Notes under the pieces: generated by a model
Database searches by the model: none
The model's input: the letters and a program-made list of their open reading frames with translations, nothing else
Told to the model about the DNA's origin: nothing
Translations under genes and position numbers: made by a program
Shown: positions 10,761-19,599 of the stretch, piece by piece
Position numbering within the stretch: the first letter of the stretch is position 1
How the letters are laid out: every line of letters starts with the position of its first letter
Source: Aerococcaceae bacterium DSM 111020
GTDB taxonomy: Bacteria; Bacillota; Bacilli; Lactobacillales; Aerococcaceae
DNA length: 64,000 bases
Assembly: GCA_015863185.1 (NCBI GenBank)
Contig: JACBXP010000001.1
Span: forward strand, 169,823-233,822
Reading direction: 5' to 3'

Positions 10761-12093
10761 TTATATTGTTATTGGTGGCGGTAGTGGAGGGATAGCCTCT
10801 GCTAATCGTGCAGCGGAATATGGGGCAAACGTTGCGGTGATTGAAGAAAATCAGATCGGCGGAACATGTGTCAACCGCGGCTGTGTTCCTAAGAAAGTCG
10901 CGTGGTATGCATCAAAAGTAAGTGATGCAATTCATCGTTATGGCCCAGGTTATGGCTTTGAAGCAGACAATGTGACCTTTGATTACTCTGAATTTAAACG
11001 TGCACAAGATGGTTATGTTGCCCGTTCCCGACAAGGGTATACGAATCGCTTTAATTCGAATGGCATTACATTAATCGAAGGACACGCTGAATTCGTTGAT
11101 GCGAATACATTACAAGTGGATGAAGAGCAATATACTGCCAAACACATACTGATCGCAACAGGTGGACGTCCGCGGAATGTGGAAGTTCCAGGTGGTGAAT
11201 TATTAGATAATTCAGATGACTTCTTTAATTGGGAGACATTACCTGAGTCTGTTGTAGTCGTAGGAGCGGGTTATATAGCTGTCGAATTAGCGCAAGTTTT
11301 GCACGGATTAGGTGTAGACACTTCTCTGGCAGTCCGTCATGACCGACCATTAAGAAAATTTGATGAAACCATTATCAAAGAATGGTTGGAGCTGAATGAG
11401 GCAAATGGACCAAAATTATTGTATCAAACCGATTTTGATCAGTATGAAGAAATAGAGGGCCAGATTGCTTGTTATCAAGATGGTCGTGAAATTATTCGTG
11501 CTGACCGTGTGATTCAAGCGATTGGTCGTCAGCCAAATACAGAACATTTAGGTCTTGAAAATACGAAAATCGAATTAGATGACAAAGGACATGTCGTCGT
11601 CAATGATAATCATGAAACAGCGGAAGCAGGAATTTATGCGATTGGTGACGTAATAGACCGTATTGATTTAACACCTGTAGCCATACGTGCTGGCCGTCAA
11701 TTGTCTGAATATCTCTTTAATCAAGCTGCGAGTGCTGAAATTGATTATACGAATGTGCCAACTGTTGTGTTCAGTCATCCAGCGATTGGAACGATTGGCT
11801 TAACAGAAGCACAAGCACGTGAAGAATATGCAGAAGATGAAATAAAGATTTATAACAATCGTTTCTATTCAATGTATGCTTCAGCAGCATGGCATCGTGA
11901 GCCTTGTCATTTTAAATTGGTTTGTGTTGGAGATGAAGAACGTGTTATCGGTCTTCACGCGATTGGCGAAGGGGTTGATGAAATGATTCAAGGCTTTGGT
12001 GTTGCGATGAAGATGGGTGCAACTAAGAAAGACTTTGATTCAGTGATTGCTATTCACCCGACTGGAGCTGAAGAATTCGTGACCATGCGTTAG
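10744..12093 (+). CDS. gor: Glutathione-disulfide reductase
   Basis: FAD- and NADPH-dependent reduction of glutathione disulfide. The redox pair lies in GGTCVNRGCVPKK (residues about 38-50), which is the glutathione-reductase signature rather than the lipoamide dehydrogenase form. The FAD motif VIGGGSGGIASA, the second dinucleotide motif VVVGAGYIAVELA and the C-terminal active-site HPTGAEE are present. The 449 residues match the family. Translation begins at TTG 10744 after GAAAGGAAGG, inside the end of the preceding gene. No gshF or gshA is in the window, so glutathione may be made elsewhere or imported. Confidence 0.93.
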   Translation: MTKEFDYIVIGGGSGGIASANRAAEYGANVAVIEENQIGGTCVNRGCVPKKVAWYASKVSDAIHRYGPGYGFEADNVTFDYSEFKRAQDGYVARSRQGYTNRFNSNGITLIEGHAEFVDANTLQVDEEQYTAKHILIATGGRPRNVEVPGGELLDNSDDFFNWETLPESVVVVGAGYIAVELAQVLHGLGVDTSLAVRHDRPLRKFDETIIKEWLELNEANGPKLLYQTDFDQYEEIEGQIACYQDGREIIRADRVIQAIGRQPNTEHLGLENTKIELDDKGHVVVNDNHETAEAGIYAIGDVIDRIDLTPVAIRAGRQLSEYLFNQAASAEIDYTNVPTVVFSHPAIGTIGLTEAQAREEYAEDEIKIYNNRFYSMYASAAWHREPCHFKLVCVGDEERVIGLHAIGEGVDEMIQGFGVAMKMGATKKDFDSVIAIHPTGAEEFVTMR

Positions 12094-12119
12094 GTCTAAT
12101 CCATCTCAATGCAAATTAA

Positions 12120-12149
12120 TTGACTTCAATTCATTAAAAAGCCTATAAT
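12120..12149 (+). promoter_or_regulatory. Promoter of the GlsB-like gene
   Basis: TTGACT at 12120-12125 and TATAAT at 12144-12149 are 18 bases apart, about 50 bases upstream of the gene. Confidence 0.75.
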
Positions 12150-12199
12150 TAGGATACAAAGTAAAACTTTGTAATTTTTTAAATCAAGGAGTTGATAAC

Positions 12200-12445
12200 A
12201 TGATTTGGTCAATTATCGTTGGTGGCCTCATTGGTTGGGGCGCAGGATTAATTATGGGAAGAGACATTCCAGGTGGAGTCATCGGGAATATTATTGCAGG
12301 ATTCGTTGGATCTTGGTTAGGTAATATGTTCTTCCAAGGTTTTGGACCAGTAGTCGGCGGATTTTACATTCTTCCTTCATTGATCGGTGCAATTATTCTT
12401 ATCGCCATTGTGTCCTTTGTCTTGGGGCATAGTAGACGTCGATAA
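12200..12445 (+). CDS. GlsB/YeaQ/YmgE family small membrane protein
   Basis: An 81-residue glycine-rich membrane protein with three hydrophobic stretches: residues about 2-18, 27-48 and 55-75. The family signature is GWGAGLIMG followed by GNIIAGFVGSWLG. Members (transglycosylase-associated or YeaQ/YmgE proteins) are induced by stress in several bacteria, but their biochemical role is not established. AAGGAG precedes the ATG. The gene is monocistronic, with a near-consensus promoter upstream and a terminator at 12466. Confidence 0.9.
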   Translation: MIWSIIVGGLIGWGAGLIMGRDIPGGVIGNIIAGFVGSWLGNMFFQGFGPVVGGFYILPSLIGAIILIAIVSFVLGHSRRR

Positions 12446-12465
12446 TGAACAGTTGTCGAGATTAA

Positions 12466-12493
12466 AGGAGCCACATTTGTGGCTCTTTTTTTG
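12466..12493 (+). terminator. Rho-independent terminator after the GlsB-like gene
   Basis: GAGCCAC, a 4-base ATTT loop, then GTGGCTC, followed directly by seven T. Confidence 0.92.
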
Positions 12494-12603
12494 TTTGTAA
12501 TAAATACAAAGTTTGAAATTAAAATGAGCCATTTTTTCCATGTACTAGTCCAATAATAAATAAAACAGTCGGATAAATGAATAATTAAATAATATTTATA
12601 TGA

Positions 12604-12683
12604 TATAATTTAAAATAAATTAATGAAGCGCATTTACCATGGAAATGCAATCAACATCAGCATAAAATATGATGTTGATTTTT
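12604..12683 (+). promoter_or_regulatory. SNF2 gene promoter and structured leader with tandem hairpins
   Basis: An extended -10 (TGATATAAT, ending at 12609) is followed by two adjacent hairpins. The first pairs GCATTT (12630-12635) with AAATGC (12643-12648). The second pairs AATCAACATCA (12649-12659) with TGATGTTGATT (12670-12680) and runs into TTT. The second is terminator-like yet sits immediately before the ribosome site AGAAAGGG at about 12685-12692. An attenuation role is inference. The rest of the AT-rich gap from 12494 holds nothing I recognise. Confidence 0.45.
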
Positions 12684-12697
12684 AAGAAAGGGATATT

Positions 12698-15535
12698 ATG
12701 GAAATCACTAAATCGATTGCAGCAGATTATCAAAGCCGAATAAAAGAAAATAAAGAACGCTTATTGAAGGTTGATTTTCAGTATCATGATACAAAATTAA
12801 AAGAAATGGCTCAAAATGTACGTGATGATTTTTTGAAAAACGTGCTAAATTTTTTACCAAAAAATATTTTGAAAGAAATAGCTGTAGATAAAAATTCTCC
12901 AAAATCATTGTTAAAATTAAGTAATCGAAAATTATCGAATGATCAGTTATTCGATAAAGTGTTTGAAGATATAAAAAATCAAACTTTTCCAATATTTCAT
13001 CAAACAAACAATGCTTTTGAAAGAGATTTTTTAAATTATTTAAGTCAAATAAACAAAGTGAAACAAAACTTAACTGATCTACAAGAGGAATATCTTGATT
13101 TACTTAATCTATTGGAGGAGTCTACTCAGACAATCATAAAATTTGAACGCAATAAATTTTTTAGTTTCTTTCAAAGACCAAGTACCAAAGAAAAAATCAA
13201 CCATGCAAAAAAACGACTTAATCAAGAATATTCTAAATTGAATTCATTAGAAACATCATTGACCACTTTAATGACTGAGAGGCTAGAATCGGTACAAGAC
13301 ATCCATGAATTAGAGAGATCTACAGATGACTATGTTCATAAAATGATTGAAGTGTTAGAGGTAAATACCGAGAAACCTGATCCATTATTTAGTAAAATTG
13401 TTGATATAAATGAGGATATTTTATATCAAATCGACCAATTTAATATCCAGAAAATTGATGAACAAATTATTGAATTGTGGCAACAGTTCGTTGAAGATCA
13501 GATTCAAAACGAATTGGATACCATTCCGTTAGATGTATTACAAGCAAGTTTCCCAAATGATTTTTCTTGGCATGAATATTATTTGGCTGGTTATAAAACA
13601 ATTGGGGATATTAAAAATGTGGATAATCATTTTTTACGGTTAAGGACGGATATTAGTCAGCAAGAGTCTGAACGACTTCAACATCATATTGAAGCATTTA
13701 TTCAAAATCGTATTAAACGATATAAGCCAAAATTTAATGTTGATAAATTTGGAACTTATGAATTTGTAATATTGAATAAGATTCATCAGAGACAACAGAT
13801 TCCATCCAGAACAAAACAATTAATTCAAAAGATTCAGCCAGATTTGGACGAGTTATCGGAATTATTGTTGTATTTAAAAGCAGAATATTATAATAATATT
13901 CAAATCGCTGAATTGTCAGAAAAGAAAAGAAGGAAAATTATTAAAATTTTAAAAGATTGGGTTCTCCAGTTATCAGCGATTCAGGATTTAATAAAAGATG
14001 TGGATTTAACAACGCCTAAAGCTTTAAGTAAAAAACAATTGAAGCATGATTTTTTAAAAAATAGTGCAACTTATTATGCCGTATTAGATCAACTAATTGG
14101 AGTTTCATCAGACTACAAACCAAATGATATACCGGATTATATCGTAGATGAAGTGAATGCATTTGATATTAACCTGGTTGATTTAGAAGTCGCACTGAGA
14201 AGTTATCAACTTTTCGGCGCTAAATATGGGCTTCATTTCAAACGAACTTTATTAGGGGATGAAATGGGATTGGGAAAGACAATTCAAGCAATCGCGATGA
14301 TAAACCATCTATATCAATCTAATCAACGACATTCTATCGTTATTTGTCCTTTAAGTGTTTTGCCGAATTGGCAAAGAGAAATTGACAAGTGGTCTTATAT
14401 ACCCAATTATGTCTATCGTGGAAAAGATCGTAAACCAATTTTAAATAAGTGGTTGTCTCAAGGTGGCATTTTGTTATTGAATTATGAACAAGCAAAACAT
14501 CTGCTAGAAAATGATAAGATAAATCGATTTGCCTGTTTAATTGTTGATGAAGCTCACTTAATCAAAAATCCGACCGCAAAACGTACACAGGCGGTAAAGG
14601 AACTAGGTAAAAAAGCAGAATATGCTCTGTTTTTAACAGGCACACCGATCGAAAATCGAGTCAAGGAAATGCAACATTTAATTTCGATGTTAAATGAATC
14701 TTTATCTAATCGTATTACGAGACAGATGGCTGAAAGAAATCCAGAAGAATTTAAGCAGTTAACAGCATTGGTTTATCTACGACGTAAACGAATCGATGTG
14801 CTTGAAGAATTACCTAATAAAGAAGAAATTGAATTATGGTCTAATTTTAGTGATGTGGAACAAGCTTACTATAATGAAGCTTTAGAAATGGGAATTAGTG
14901 GGTTGATGAAGATGCGTCAAGCAGGTTTTATGGGACAAAATCCAAAACATTCGGCAAAATTGAGTCAGGTTATGAGCATATGTAATGAAGCAAATGACAA
15001 TGACCATAAAGTGCTCATTTTTTCATTTTTCCTAGATGTTTTAAATATTATTGAGCAAGAATTAGGAAATAGTGTTATCGGAAGAATTCAGGGTAGTGTT
15101 TCAGTGAAGGAACGTCAAAATATGATTGATGACTTCACAAATGCGAGTGCCGGTTCAGTTCTTTTGTGCCAAATTGATTCAGCTGGAGTAGGATTAAATA
15201 TTCAAGCTGCGAATGTGATTATACTATGTGAACCACAATGGAAGCCTTCCACAGAAAATCAAGCAATTAGTCGAGCGTATCGTATGGGACAGACTCGAGA
15301 TGTTATCGTATATCGACTATTAACTCAAGATAGTATCGATGAATCAATCACAGAGGTTCTTTACCATAAAACAAAAATCTTTAATCAATATGCGAATGAT
15401 TCAATAGTTTCTGAAGCTTATGATCGACGTGAAATAGAAGAACAATCAGCAAAAAATATTAAAAAGTATATCTTCAAAATAGAACAGGAGCGTCTCTTAG
15501 AACTAAAGAATAAAGAAAAATCATTGACAAAATAA
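12698..15535 (+). CDS. SNF2-family DEAD/DEAH helicase with uncharacterised N-terminal half
   Basis: The C-terminal half (from about residue 500) is an SNF2/RapA-type ATPase. Walker A is DEMGLGKTIQA (about 521-531), the Walker B DEAH-type box is VDEAHLIKNP (about 615), then LTGTPIENR, and the second RecA domain ends with QAISRAYRMGQTRDVIVYRL. Residues 1-480 are charged, largely helical and coiled-coil-like, with no domain I recognise and no SWIM zinc motif. Such proteins translocate on double-stranded DNA and remodel protein-DNA complexes. The gene is visibly more AT-rich than its neighbours and has its own leader, with no methylase or nuclease partner nearby. Its function is not known. Confidence 0.88.
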   Translation: MEITKSIAADYQSRIKENKERLLKVDFQYHDTKLKEMAQNVRDDFLKNVLNFLPKNILKEIAVDKNSPKSLLKLSNRKLSNDQLFDKVFEDIKNQTFPIFHQTNNAFERDFLNYLSQINKVKQNLTDLQEEYLDLLNLLEESTQTIIKFERNKFFSFFQRPSTKEKINHAKKRLNQEYSKLNSLETSLTTLMTERLESVQDIHELERSTDDYVHKMIEVLEVNTEKPDPLFSKIVDINEDILYQIDQFNIQKIDEQIIELWQQFVEDQIQNELDTIPLDVLQASFPNDFSWHEYYLAGYKTIGDIKNVDNHFLRLRTDISQQESERLQHHIEAFIQNRIKRYKPKFNVDKFGTYEFVILNKIHQRQQIPSRTKQLIQKIQPDLDELSELLLYLKAEYYNNIQIAELSEKKRRKIIKILKDWVLQLSAIQDLIKDVDLTTPKALSKKQLKHDFLKNSATYYAVLDQLIGVSSDYKPNDIPDYIVDEVNAFDINLVDLEVALRSYQLFGAKYGLHFKRTLLGDEMGLGKTIQAIAMINHLYQSNQRHSIVICPLSVLPNWQREIDKWSYIPNYVYRGKDRKPILNKWLSQGGILLLNYEQAKHLLENDKINRFACLIVDEAHLIKNPTAKRTQAVKELGKKAEYALFLTGTPIENRVKEMQHLISMLNESLSNRITRQMAERNPEEFKQLTALVYLRRKRIDVLEELPNKEEIELWSNFSDVEQAYYNEALEMGISGLMKMRQAGFMGQNPKHSAKLSQVMSICNEANDNDHKVLIFSFFLDVLNIIEQELGNSVIGRIQGSVSVKERQNMIDDFTNASAGSVLLCQIDSAGVGLNIQAANVIILCEPQWKPSTENQAISRAYRMGQTRDVIVYRLLTQDSIDESITEVLYHKTKIFNQYANDSIVSEAYDRREIEEQSAKNIKKYIFKIEQERLLELKNKEKSLTK

Positions 15536-15606
15536 TGAGATAATAAGTCTGAAAATTAAAATAGGAATTCTTAATTTGATAATTTTCGCATCCTTTATCA
15601 TGATTA

Positions 15607-15615
15607 TGTTATGAT
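15607..15615 (+). promoter_or_regulatory. Extended -10 promoter of thioesterase-map
   Basis: TGTTATGAT forms an extended -10 about 40 bases before the thioesterase start. The -35 is weak. Confidence 0.45.
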
Positions 15616-15655
15616 AGTTAAAGTAAAGAATTTTGACTGATGATTGGAGGGACAC

Positions 15656-16423
15656 ATGTCACAAGAACAAAAGCAAATCTTTGGAAAAAAATATGAGATA
15701 ACCAAGGATAATTTAAGTAAAGGAAAAAACACTTTAGCCATTGGGTATATGTTAGATATGGCATTAGACACATCCTCAGCTCATGATGACTATTTAACGC
15801 AAGTAGCTAATTTTATTGAGCCATTAATCTCAGATCGTGAGACATGGGTTGTCACTCAGTATTCGATTGATATTCATGCCTTACCACAATTAGAAGACGA
15901 GATTACCATACAGACGGAAGTGATATTAGCGAATCATTTTTTCGTCAATCGACATTTTCAATTAATGCGTAATGAAGAGGTTTGTGTCGATATTTATAGT
16001 CAATATGTGGGAATCGATTTAGATACACGTGAAGCGGTAAGACTCGATGTTCGTGAACTTAAAGCTGCAAATATCGTGACTGAACACCCCAATCGTCGCT
16101 TTGCAAAAATAAAAGTTCACCCAGATTTTCAAGATAAGAGTGAAATAGAATATGCTATTCAAGATAAGGACATTGACTATAACCACCATGTTAATAACAC
16201 AGTGTATATTAATTGGTGCTTAGCTGCCTTGCCAGCAGAATTCACTCAAACAAATGAGTTAAAGCATATTGATGTCAAATATGGACAGGAAATTCTTCCG
16301 AATGCAACCGTTACGATTGAATCATATTTTTATATGAATGATGAAGAACCATACACGGTCCATTTAATTAAGAATCAAAACACGGAAGAAACAGCCTGTC
16401 ATATTCAAATGTTTTGGAAATAA
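15656..16423 (+). CDS. Acyl-ACP thioesterase
   Basis: Hydrolyses acyl-ACP to free fatty acid. The 255 residues form the double hot-dog fold of bacterial acyl-ACP thioesterases. The second half has DKDIDYNHHVNNTVYINW, where the Asn-His pair is the family active-site region. The first half has a matching pattern ending FVNRHFQL. ATG 15656 is chosen over the upstream in-frame TTG 15644 because GGAGGG at 15646-15651 is spaced for it. It is followed 18 bases later by map and is probably co-transcribed with it. Confidence 0.9.
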   Translation: MSQEQKQIFGKKYEITKDNLSKGKNTLAIGYMLDMALDTSSAHDDYLTQVANFIEPLISDRETWVVTQYSIDIHALPQLEDEITIQTEVILANHFFVNRHFQLMRNEEVCVDIYSQYVGIDLDTREAVRLDVRELKAANIVTEHPNRRFAKIKVHPDFQDKSEIEYAIQDKDIDYNHHVNNTVYINWCLAALPAEFTQTNELKHIDVKYGQEILPNATVTIESYFYMNDEEPYTVHLIKNQNTEETACHIQMFWK

Positions 16424-16441
16424 TTTGTAGAAAGGAATTAT

Positions 16442-17200
16442 ATGGTAACATTAAAATCACCAAGAGAAATAGAAATGATGACCGAATCGGGTCAATTATT
16501 AGCAAGTATTCATGTAGCATTGCGAGACTTCATTAAACCAGGTGTAACGACCATGGAAATTGATCAATTTGTCGAAGAAAAAATACGTGAAGCGGGAGGA
16601 ATTCCTGCGCAGATTGGCTATGAGGGGTATGAATATGCTACTTGTACGAGTGTCAATGACGAAATCTGTCATGGTTTCCCATCCGATTATGAGTTAAAGC
16701 AAGGCGACATCGTGAAAGTGGATTTCTGCATCGATTTAGATGGAGCAATCTCAGATTCTTGTTGGTGTTATGCTGTCGGAGAAATTAGCGAAGAACATCA
16801 AACATTGATGGATGTGACAAAAGAATGTCTCTATCGAGGCATTGAACAAGCTCAAGTCGGAAATCGGATAGGTGACATCGGTGCGGCTATTCAAGAATAT
16901 GCTGAAAGTAAAGGGTTTGGTGTCGTGCGTGATTTTATTGGGCATGGGATCGGTCCTTCCATTCACGAAGCACCACAAGTGCCACATTATGGTATTGCTG
17001 GAAAAGGCAAACGATTAAAAGAAGGCATGACGATTACGATTGAACCGATGATTACTACCGGTACTTGGCAAATGACCATGGATGATAATGGTTGGACGGC
17101 ACGGACCCGTGATGGGGGTTACTGTGCACAATATGAACATTCCATCGCGATTACAGCAGATGGTCCTGTGTTAATGACCGATCAAGAAACGGTGCACTAA
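16442..17200 (+). CDS. map: Type I methionine aminopeptidase
   Basis: Removes the initiator Met from nascent proteins. The five metal ligands are visible: two Asp in VDFCIDLDGAISDSC, His in IGHGIGPSIHE, Glu in TIEPMI and Glu in QYEHSI. The 252-residue length is typical of a type I enzyme without an N-terminal zinc extension. It is the second gene after the thioesterase and is followed by a strong terminator shared with the convergent galU. Confidence 0.96.
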   Translation: MVTLKSPREIEMMTESGQLLASIHVALRDFIKPGVTTMEIDQFVEEKIREAGGIPAQIGYEGYEYATCTSVNDEICHGFPSDYELKQGDIVKVDFCIDLDGAISDSCWCYAVGEISEEHQTLMDVTKECLYRGIEQAQVGNRIGDIGAAIQEYAESKGFGVVRDFIGHGIGPSIHEAPQVPHYGIAGKGKRLKEGMTITIEPMITTGTWQMTMDDNGWTARTRDGGYCAQYEHSIAITADGPVLMTDQETVH

Positions 17201-17212
17201 TTTATTTAATAC

Positions 17213-17261
17213 AAAAACCGTTCGGAAACATCAATGAATACGATGTTTCTGAACGGTTTTT
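17213..17261. terminator. Bidirectional terminator between map and galU
   Basis: The arms AAAAACCGTTC-GAAACATC and GATGTTTC-GAACGGTTTTT pair over about 19 bases with one internal mismatch. Confidence 0.92.
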
Positions 17262-17266
17262 GTGTT

Positions 17267-18166
17267 TTATTCTTCTTCTGAAGAAGAAGCTTGTTTCAAT
17301 GTGTGTGCTAAATTTTTAATATAGTTACGTAAATCATCCTTGATTTCAGGATGTTTCAGACCATATTCAATACTCATTTCTAAGAAGCCGATCTTTGAAC
17401 CGACGTCGTAGCGTTTACCATCGAAACGTTTGGCAAATACACGTTGTGTTTTATTTAATTGGTCGATGGCATCGGTTAACTGGATTTCACCACCAGCACC
17501 AGGCTCTAATGTCTCAAGAATAGAAAAAATTTGCGGTGTTAATAAATAACGACCGATAATCGCTAAATTACTTGGAGCATCTTCAGGTTTTGGTTTTTCG
17601 ACAAATTGACGCACATTATAAATGCCTGATTCTAATTCCGCTTCTGGGTCAATAACGCCGTATTTATCGGTTTCATCTTGTGGCACTTCCATGACCGCAA
17701 TATTCGAAGCAGCAGTTTCATCATAGACATCAATCAGTTGTTTTGTGAGTGGGATATCACTTTCCATGATATCATCACCCAGCATGACAACAAAAGGTTC
17801 ATTCCCAACAAATGCTTTCGCTTGAAGCACAGCATGGCCTAATCCTTTGGGATAAGGTTGGCGAACAAAATATAAATTGACGTCAGGTTGGTCATGTAAT
17901 ATTTTGAGTAAGTCTGTTTTACCAGCCGACTCTAAATGTTGTTCTAACTCAATATTGGCATCGAAGTGATCTTCAATTGGACGCTTATTCTTTCCGGTAA
18001 TAATTAGCACTTCTTCAATCCCTGAATTGACCGCTTCTTCAACGATAAATTGAATGGTCGGTTTATCGACAATGGGTAACATTTCTTTTGCCATTGCCTT
18101 GGTAGCAGGCAAAAACCGTGTCCCTAATCCTGCAGCGGGGATAACCGCTTTTTTAACTTTTGACAT
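17267..18166 (-). CDS. galU: UTP-glucose-1-phosphate uridylyltransferase
   Basis: Makes UDP-glucose from UTP and glucose-1-phosphate. The nucleotide-binding signature [17 protein letters not shown] is at residues 7-23, with [10 protein letters not shown] following, and the sugar-binding [11 protein letters not shown] and [10 protein letters not shown] segments lie downstream. The 299-residue length is normal. It is encoded directly after a GT4 glycosyltransferase with no intergenic bases. Together with galE at 21.5 kb it supplies UDP-Glc and UDP-Gal for the polysaccharide genes, lipoteichoic acid anchors or glycolipids. Confidence 0.96.
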   Translation of the reverse strand: MSKVKKAVIPAAGLGTRFLPATKAMAKEMLPIVDKPTIQFIVEEAVNSGIEEVLIITGKNKRPIEDHFDANIELEQHLESAGKTDLLKILHDQPDVNLYFVRQPYPKGLGHAVLQAKAFVGNEPFVVMLGDDIMESDIPLTKQLIDVYDETAASNIAVMEVPQDETDKYGVIDPEAELESGIYNVRQFVEKPKPEDAPSNLAIIGRYLLTPQIFSILETLEPGAGGEIQLTDAIDQLNKTQRVFAKRFDGKRYDVGSKIGFLEMSIEYGLKHPEIKDDLRNYIKNLAHTLKQASSSEEE

Positions 18167-19291
18167 TTAATCTCTCCCGTTCATTATTGAATCATAAATT
18201 GATGCATATATTTGCGTGATTTCATCCCAATTAAACTGGACACTTTCCTTTAAAGCGTTTTGTGATAAGGTTTCATAATTAGCGTAAATATAATCAATGG
18301 CTTGATTTAAACCGATATAATCATTTTTACCTACGCTGACACCGACATATTTATCGTCAAAATACCCATCAAACCCTTCATCCTTTGTGTAAATTAAGGG
18401 TAAACCTTGGGTCATCGCTTCGGCATAAACTAGTCCAAACGTTTCTGGAGATGAGAGTAAAGCGAAAATATCCATCTCTCGATAGAGCTGTAATATTTCA
18501 TCTTTTGACTTTGCGCCATGATAGATGACATGATCGAATGTTTCAAGTGTTTTGGCTATTTTTTCTTGATCATTGGGCCCAACTATATGTAATTCAATGG
18601 GGCGATAGTTTTCATGATATAACTGTGTCATCTCAGCCAGAGGAACGAGTCGCTTGTATGACTTCAACCTTCCCACAGCAATAATCCTCAATGGATTATG
18701 AATGATAGGGAGTTTCTGAAGATAACGATTTTGGTGCCAATATTCATGAATACCGTTCGGAATGACGAGTGACTTATCTAATAAGGCTTGTTGGTACTTA
18801 TTCGGCACATACTTACTTGTCACATGGTTCATTGTGTTTGATGAAAGATAAATAATTTTACTGGCATTCTTAAGAATATCAATGCCTGTTTTTCTCATCC
18901 ATGGCATCTTTTCAAAGAAAGTAGATACTTCCATTGAGCGGACAGCGACGATATAAGGTGTGCCGTATGTTTTGTATAATTGGTATGCTAACCACCCATT
19001 AGAAAAGAGTGAGTGTGCATGAATCAGTTGATATTTATTTGGAATGTATCGTTTAAGTAAATCCTTTAAGATTTTACGATGTTTACTGATAAAAATGATA
19101 CGATCCCATTGATTGAAACAACGACTTATCGTTATATTATTTTCCATTTCAATTTGTAATTTCTCATCAGGATATTGGTAAGAAATCGGAACATATACAT
19201 GATAGGGAATTTCTGATTTTGTTTGATAACGATACATTTCATTGTAGAGGCGTGTTGTGGAAAAATATGAATTGATATGTAATATTGTCAT
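18167..19291 (-). CDS. Glycosyltransferase family 4 protein
   Basis: GT-B fold transferase of 374 residues. The C-terminal half has AVGRLKSYKRLVPL and the GT4 donor-site ELSSPETFGLVYAEAM-type segment with the paired Glu (SPETFGLVYAEAM). There is no transmembrane helix or signal peptide, so it acts at the inner membrane face. The N-terminal acceptor domain begins MTILHINSYFSTTRLYNEMY. Lying in an apparent operon with galU, it probably uses UDP-glucose or a derived nucleotide sugar. The acceptor (glycolipid or polysaccharide) cannot be read from sequence. Confidence 0.85.
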   Translation of the reverse strand: MTILHINSYFSTTRLYNEMYRYQTKSEIPYHVYVPISYQYPDEKLQIEMENNITISRCFNQWDRIIFISKHRKILKDLLKRYIPNKYQLIHAHSLFSNGWLAYQLYKTYGTPYIVAVRSMEVSTFFEKMPWMRKTGIDILKNASKIIYLSSNTMNHVTSKYVPNKYQQALLDKSLVIPNGIHEYWHQNRYLQKLPIIHNPLRIIAVGRLKSYKRLVPLAEMTQLYHENYRPIELHIVGPNDQEKIAKTLETFDHVIYHGAKSKDEILQLYREMDIFALLSSPETFGLVYAEAMTQGLPLIYTKDEGFDGYFDDKYVGVSVGKNDYIGLNQAIDYIYANYETLSQNALKESVQFNWDEITQIYASIYDSIMNGRD

Positions 19292-19309
19292 GATCTATCT
19301 CTTTCCTGT

Positions 19310-19576
19310 CTATTCATTATTTTCTAATTGCTCAATACGCGTCTCTAATGATTCGATTTGTTGTTCGAGTGATTCGGCTCGATCTTCATAAGTGATTGAA
19401 GCACTATTGTCAGGGAATATAAATGTCGTGATCAAATACAAACCTAAAAATAACAGAACAATAATTATTAATAAAGAAGGCCAACCACCACGATCGACAC
19501 GACGGTCCACTTCATTTAACTGCTTCTGAATCTCTTCTTCGATTTGTTTTGAATAATTATTATTTTTATTGTTCAT
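19310..19576 (-). CDS. Small single-pass membrane protein with C-terminal coiled coil
   Basis: An 88-residue protein that I do not recognise. A charged, Asn/Gln-rich N-terminus is followed by one hydrophobic helix (SLLIIIVLLFLGLYLITTFIF, about residues 34-54) and a Leu-spaced acidic coiled coil ending QIESLETRIEQLENNE. The ATG at 19576 is preferred because AGAGGAG lies 6 bases upstream; the longer frame from 19612 overlaps the aminopeptidase gene. Predicted topology is N-in with the coiled coil outside. It lies between the GT4 gene and the aminopeptidase. Confidence 0.7.
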   Translation of the reverse strand: MNNKNNNYSKQIEEEIQKQLNEVDRRVDRGGWPSLLIIIVLLFLGLYLITTFIFPDNSASITYEDRAESLEQQIESLETRIEQLENNE

Positions 19577-19599
19577 GTCAAACTCCTCTAAGTACTTCT

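Noticed and set aside
12708..13007. Minus-strand 99-codon frame inside the SNF2 gene
   Set aside because: Antisense to a long gene in AT-rich sequence. No ribosome site and no recognisable domain.
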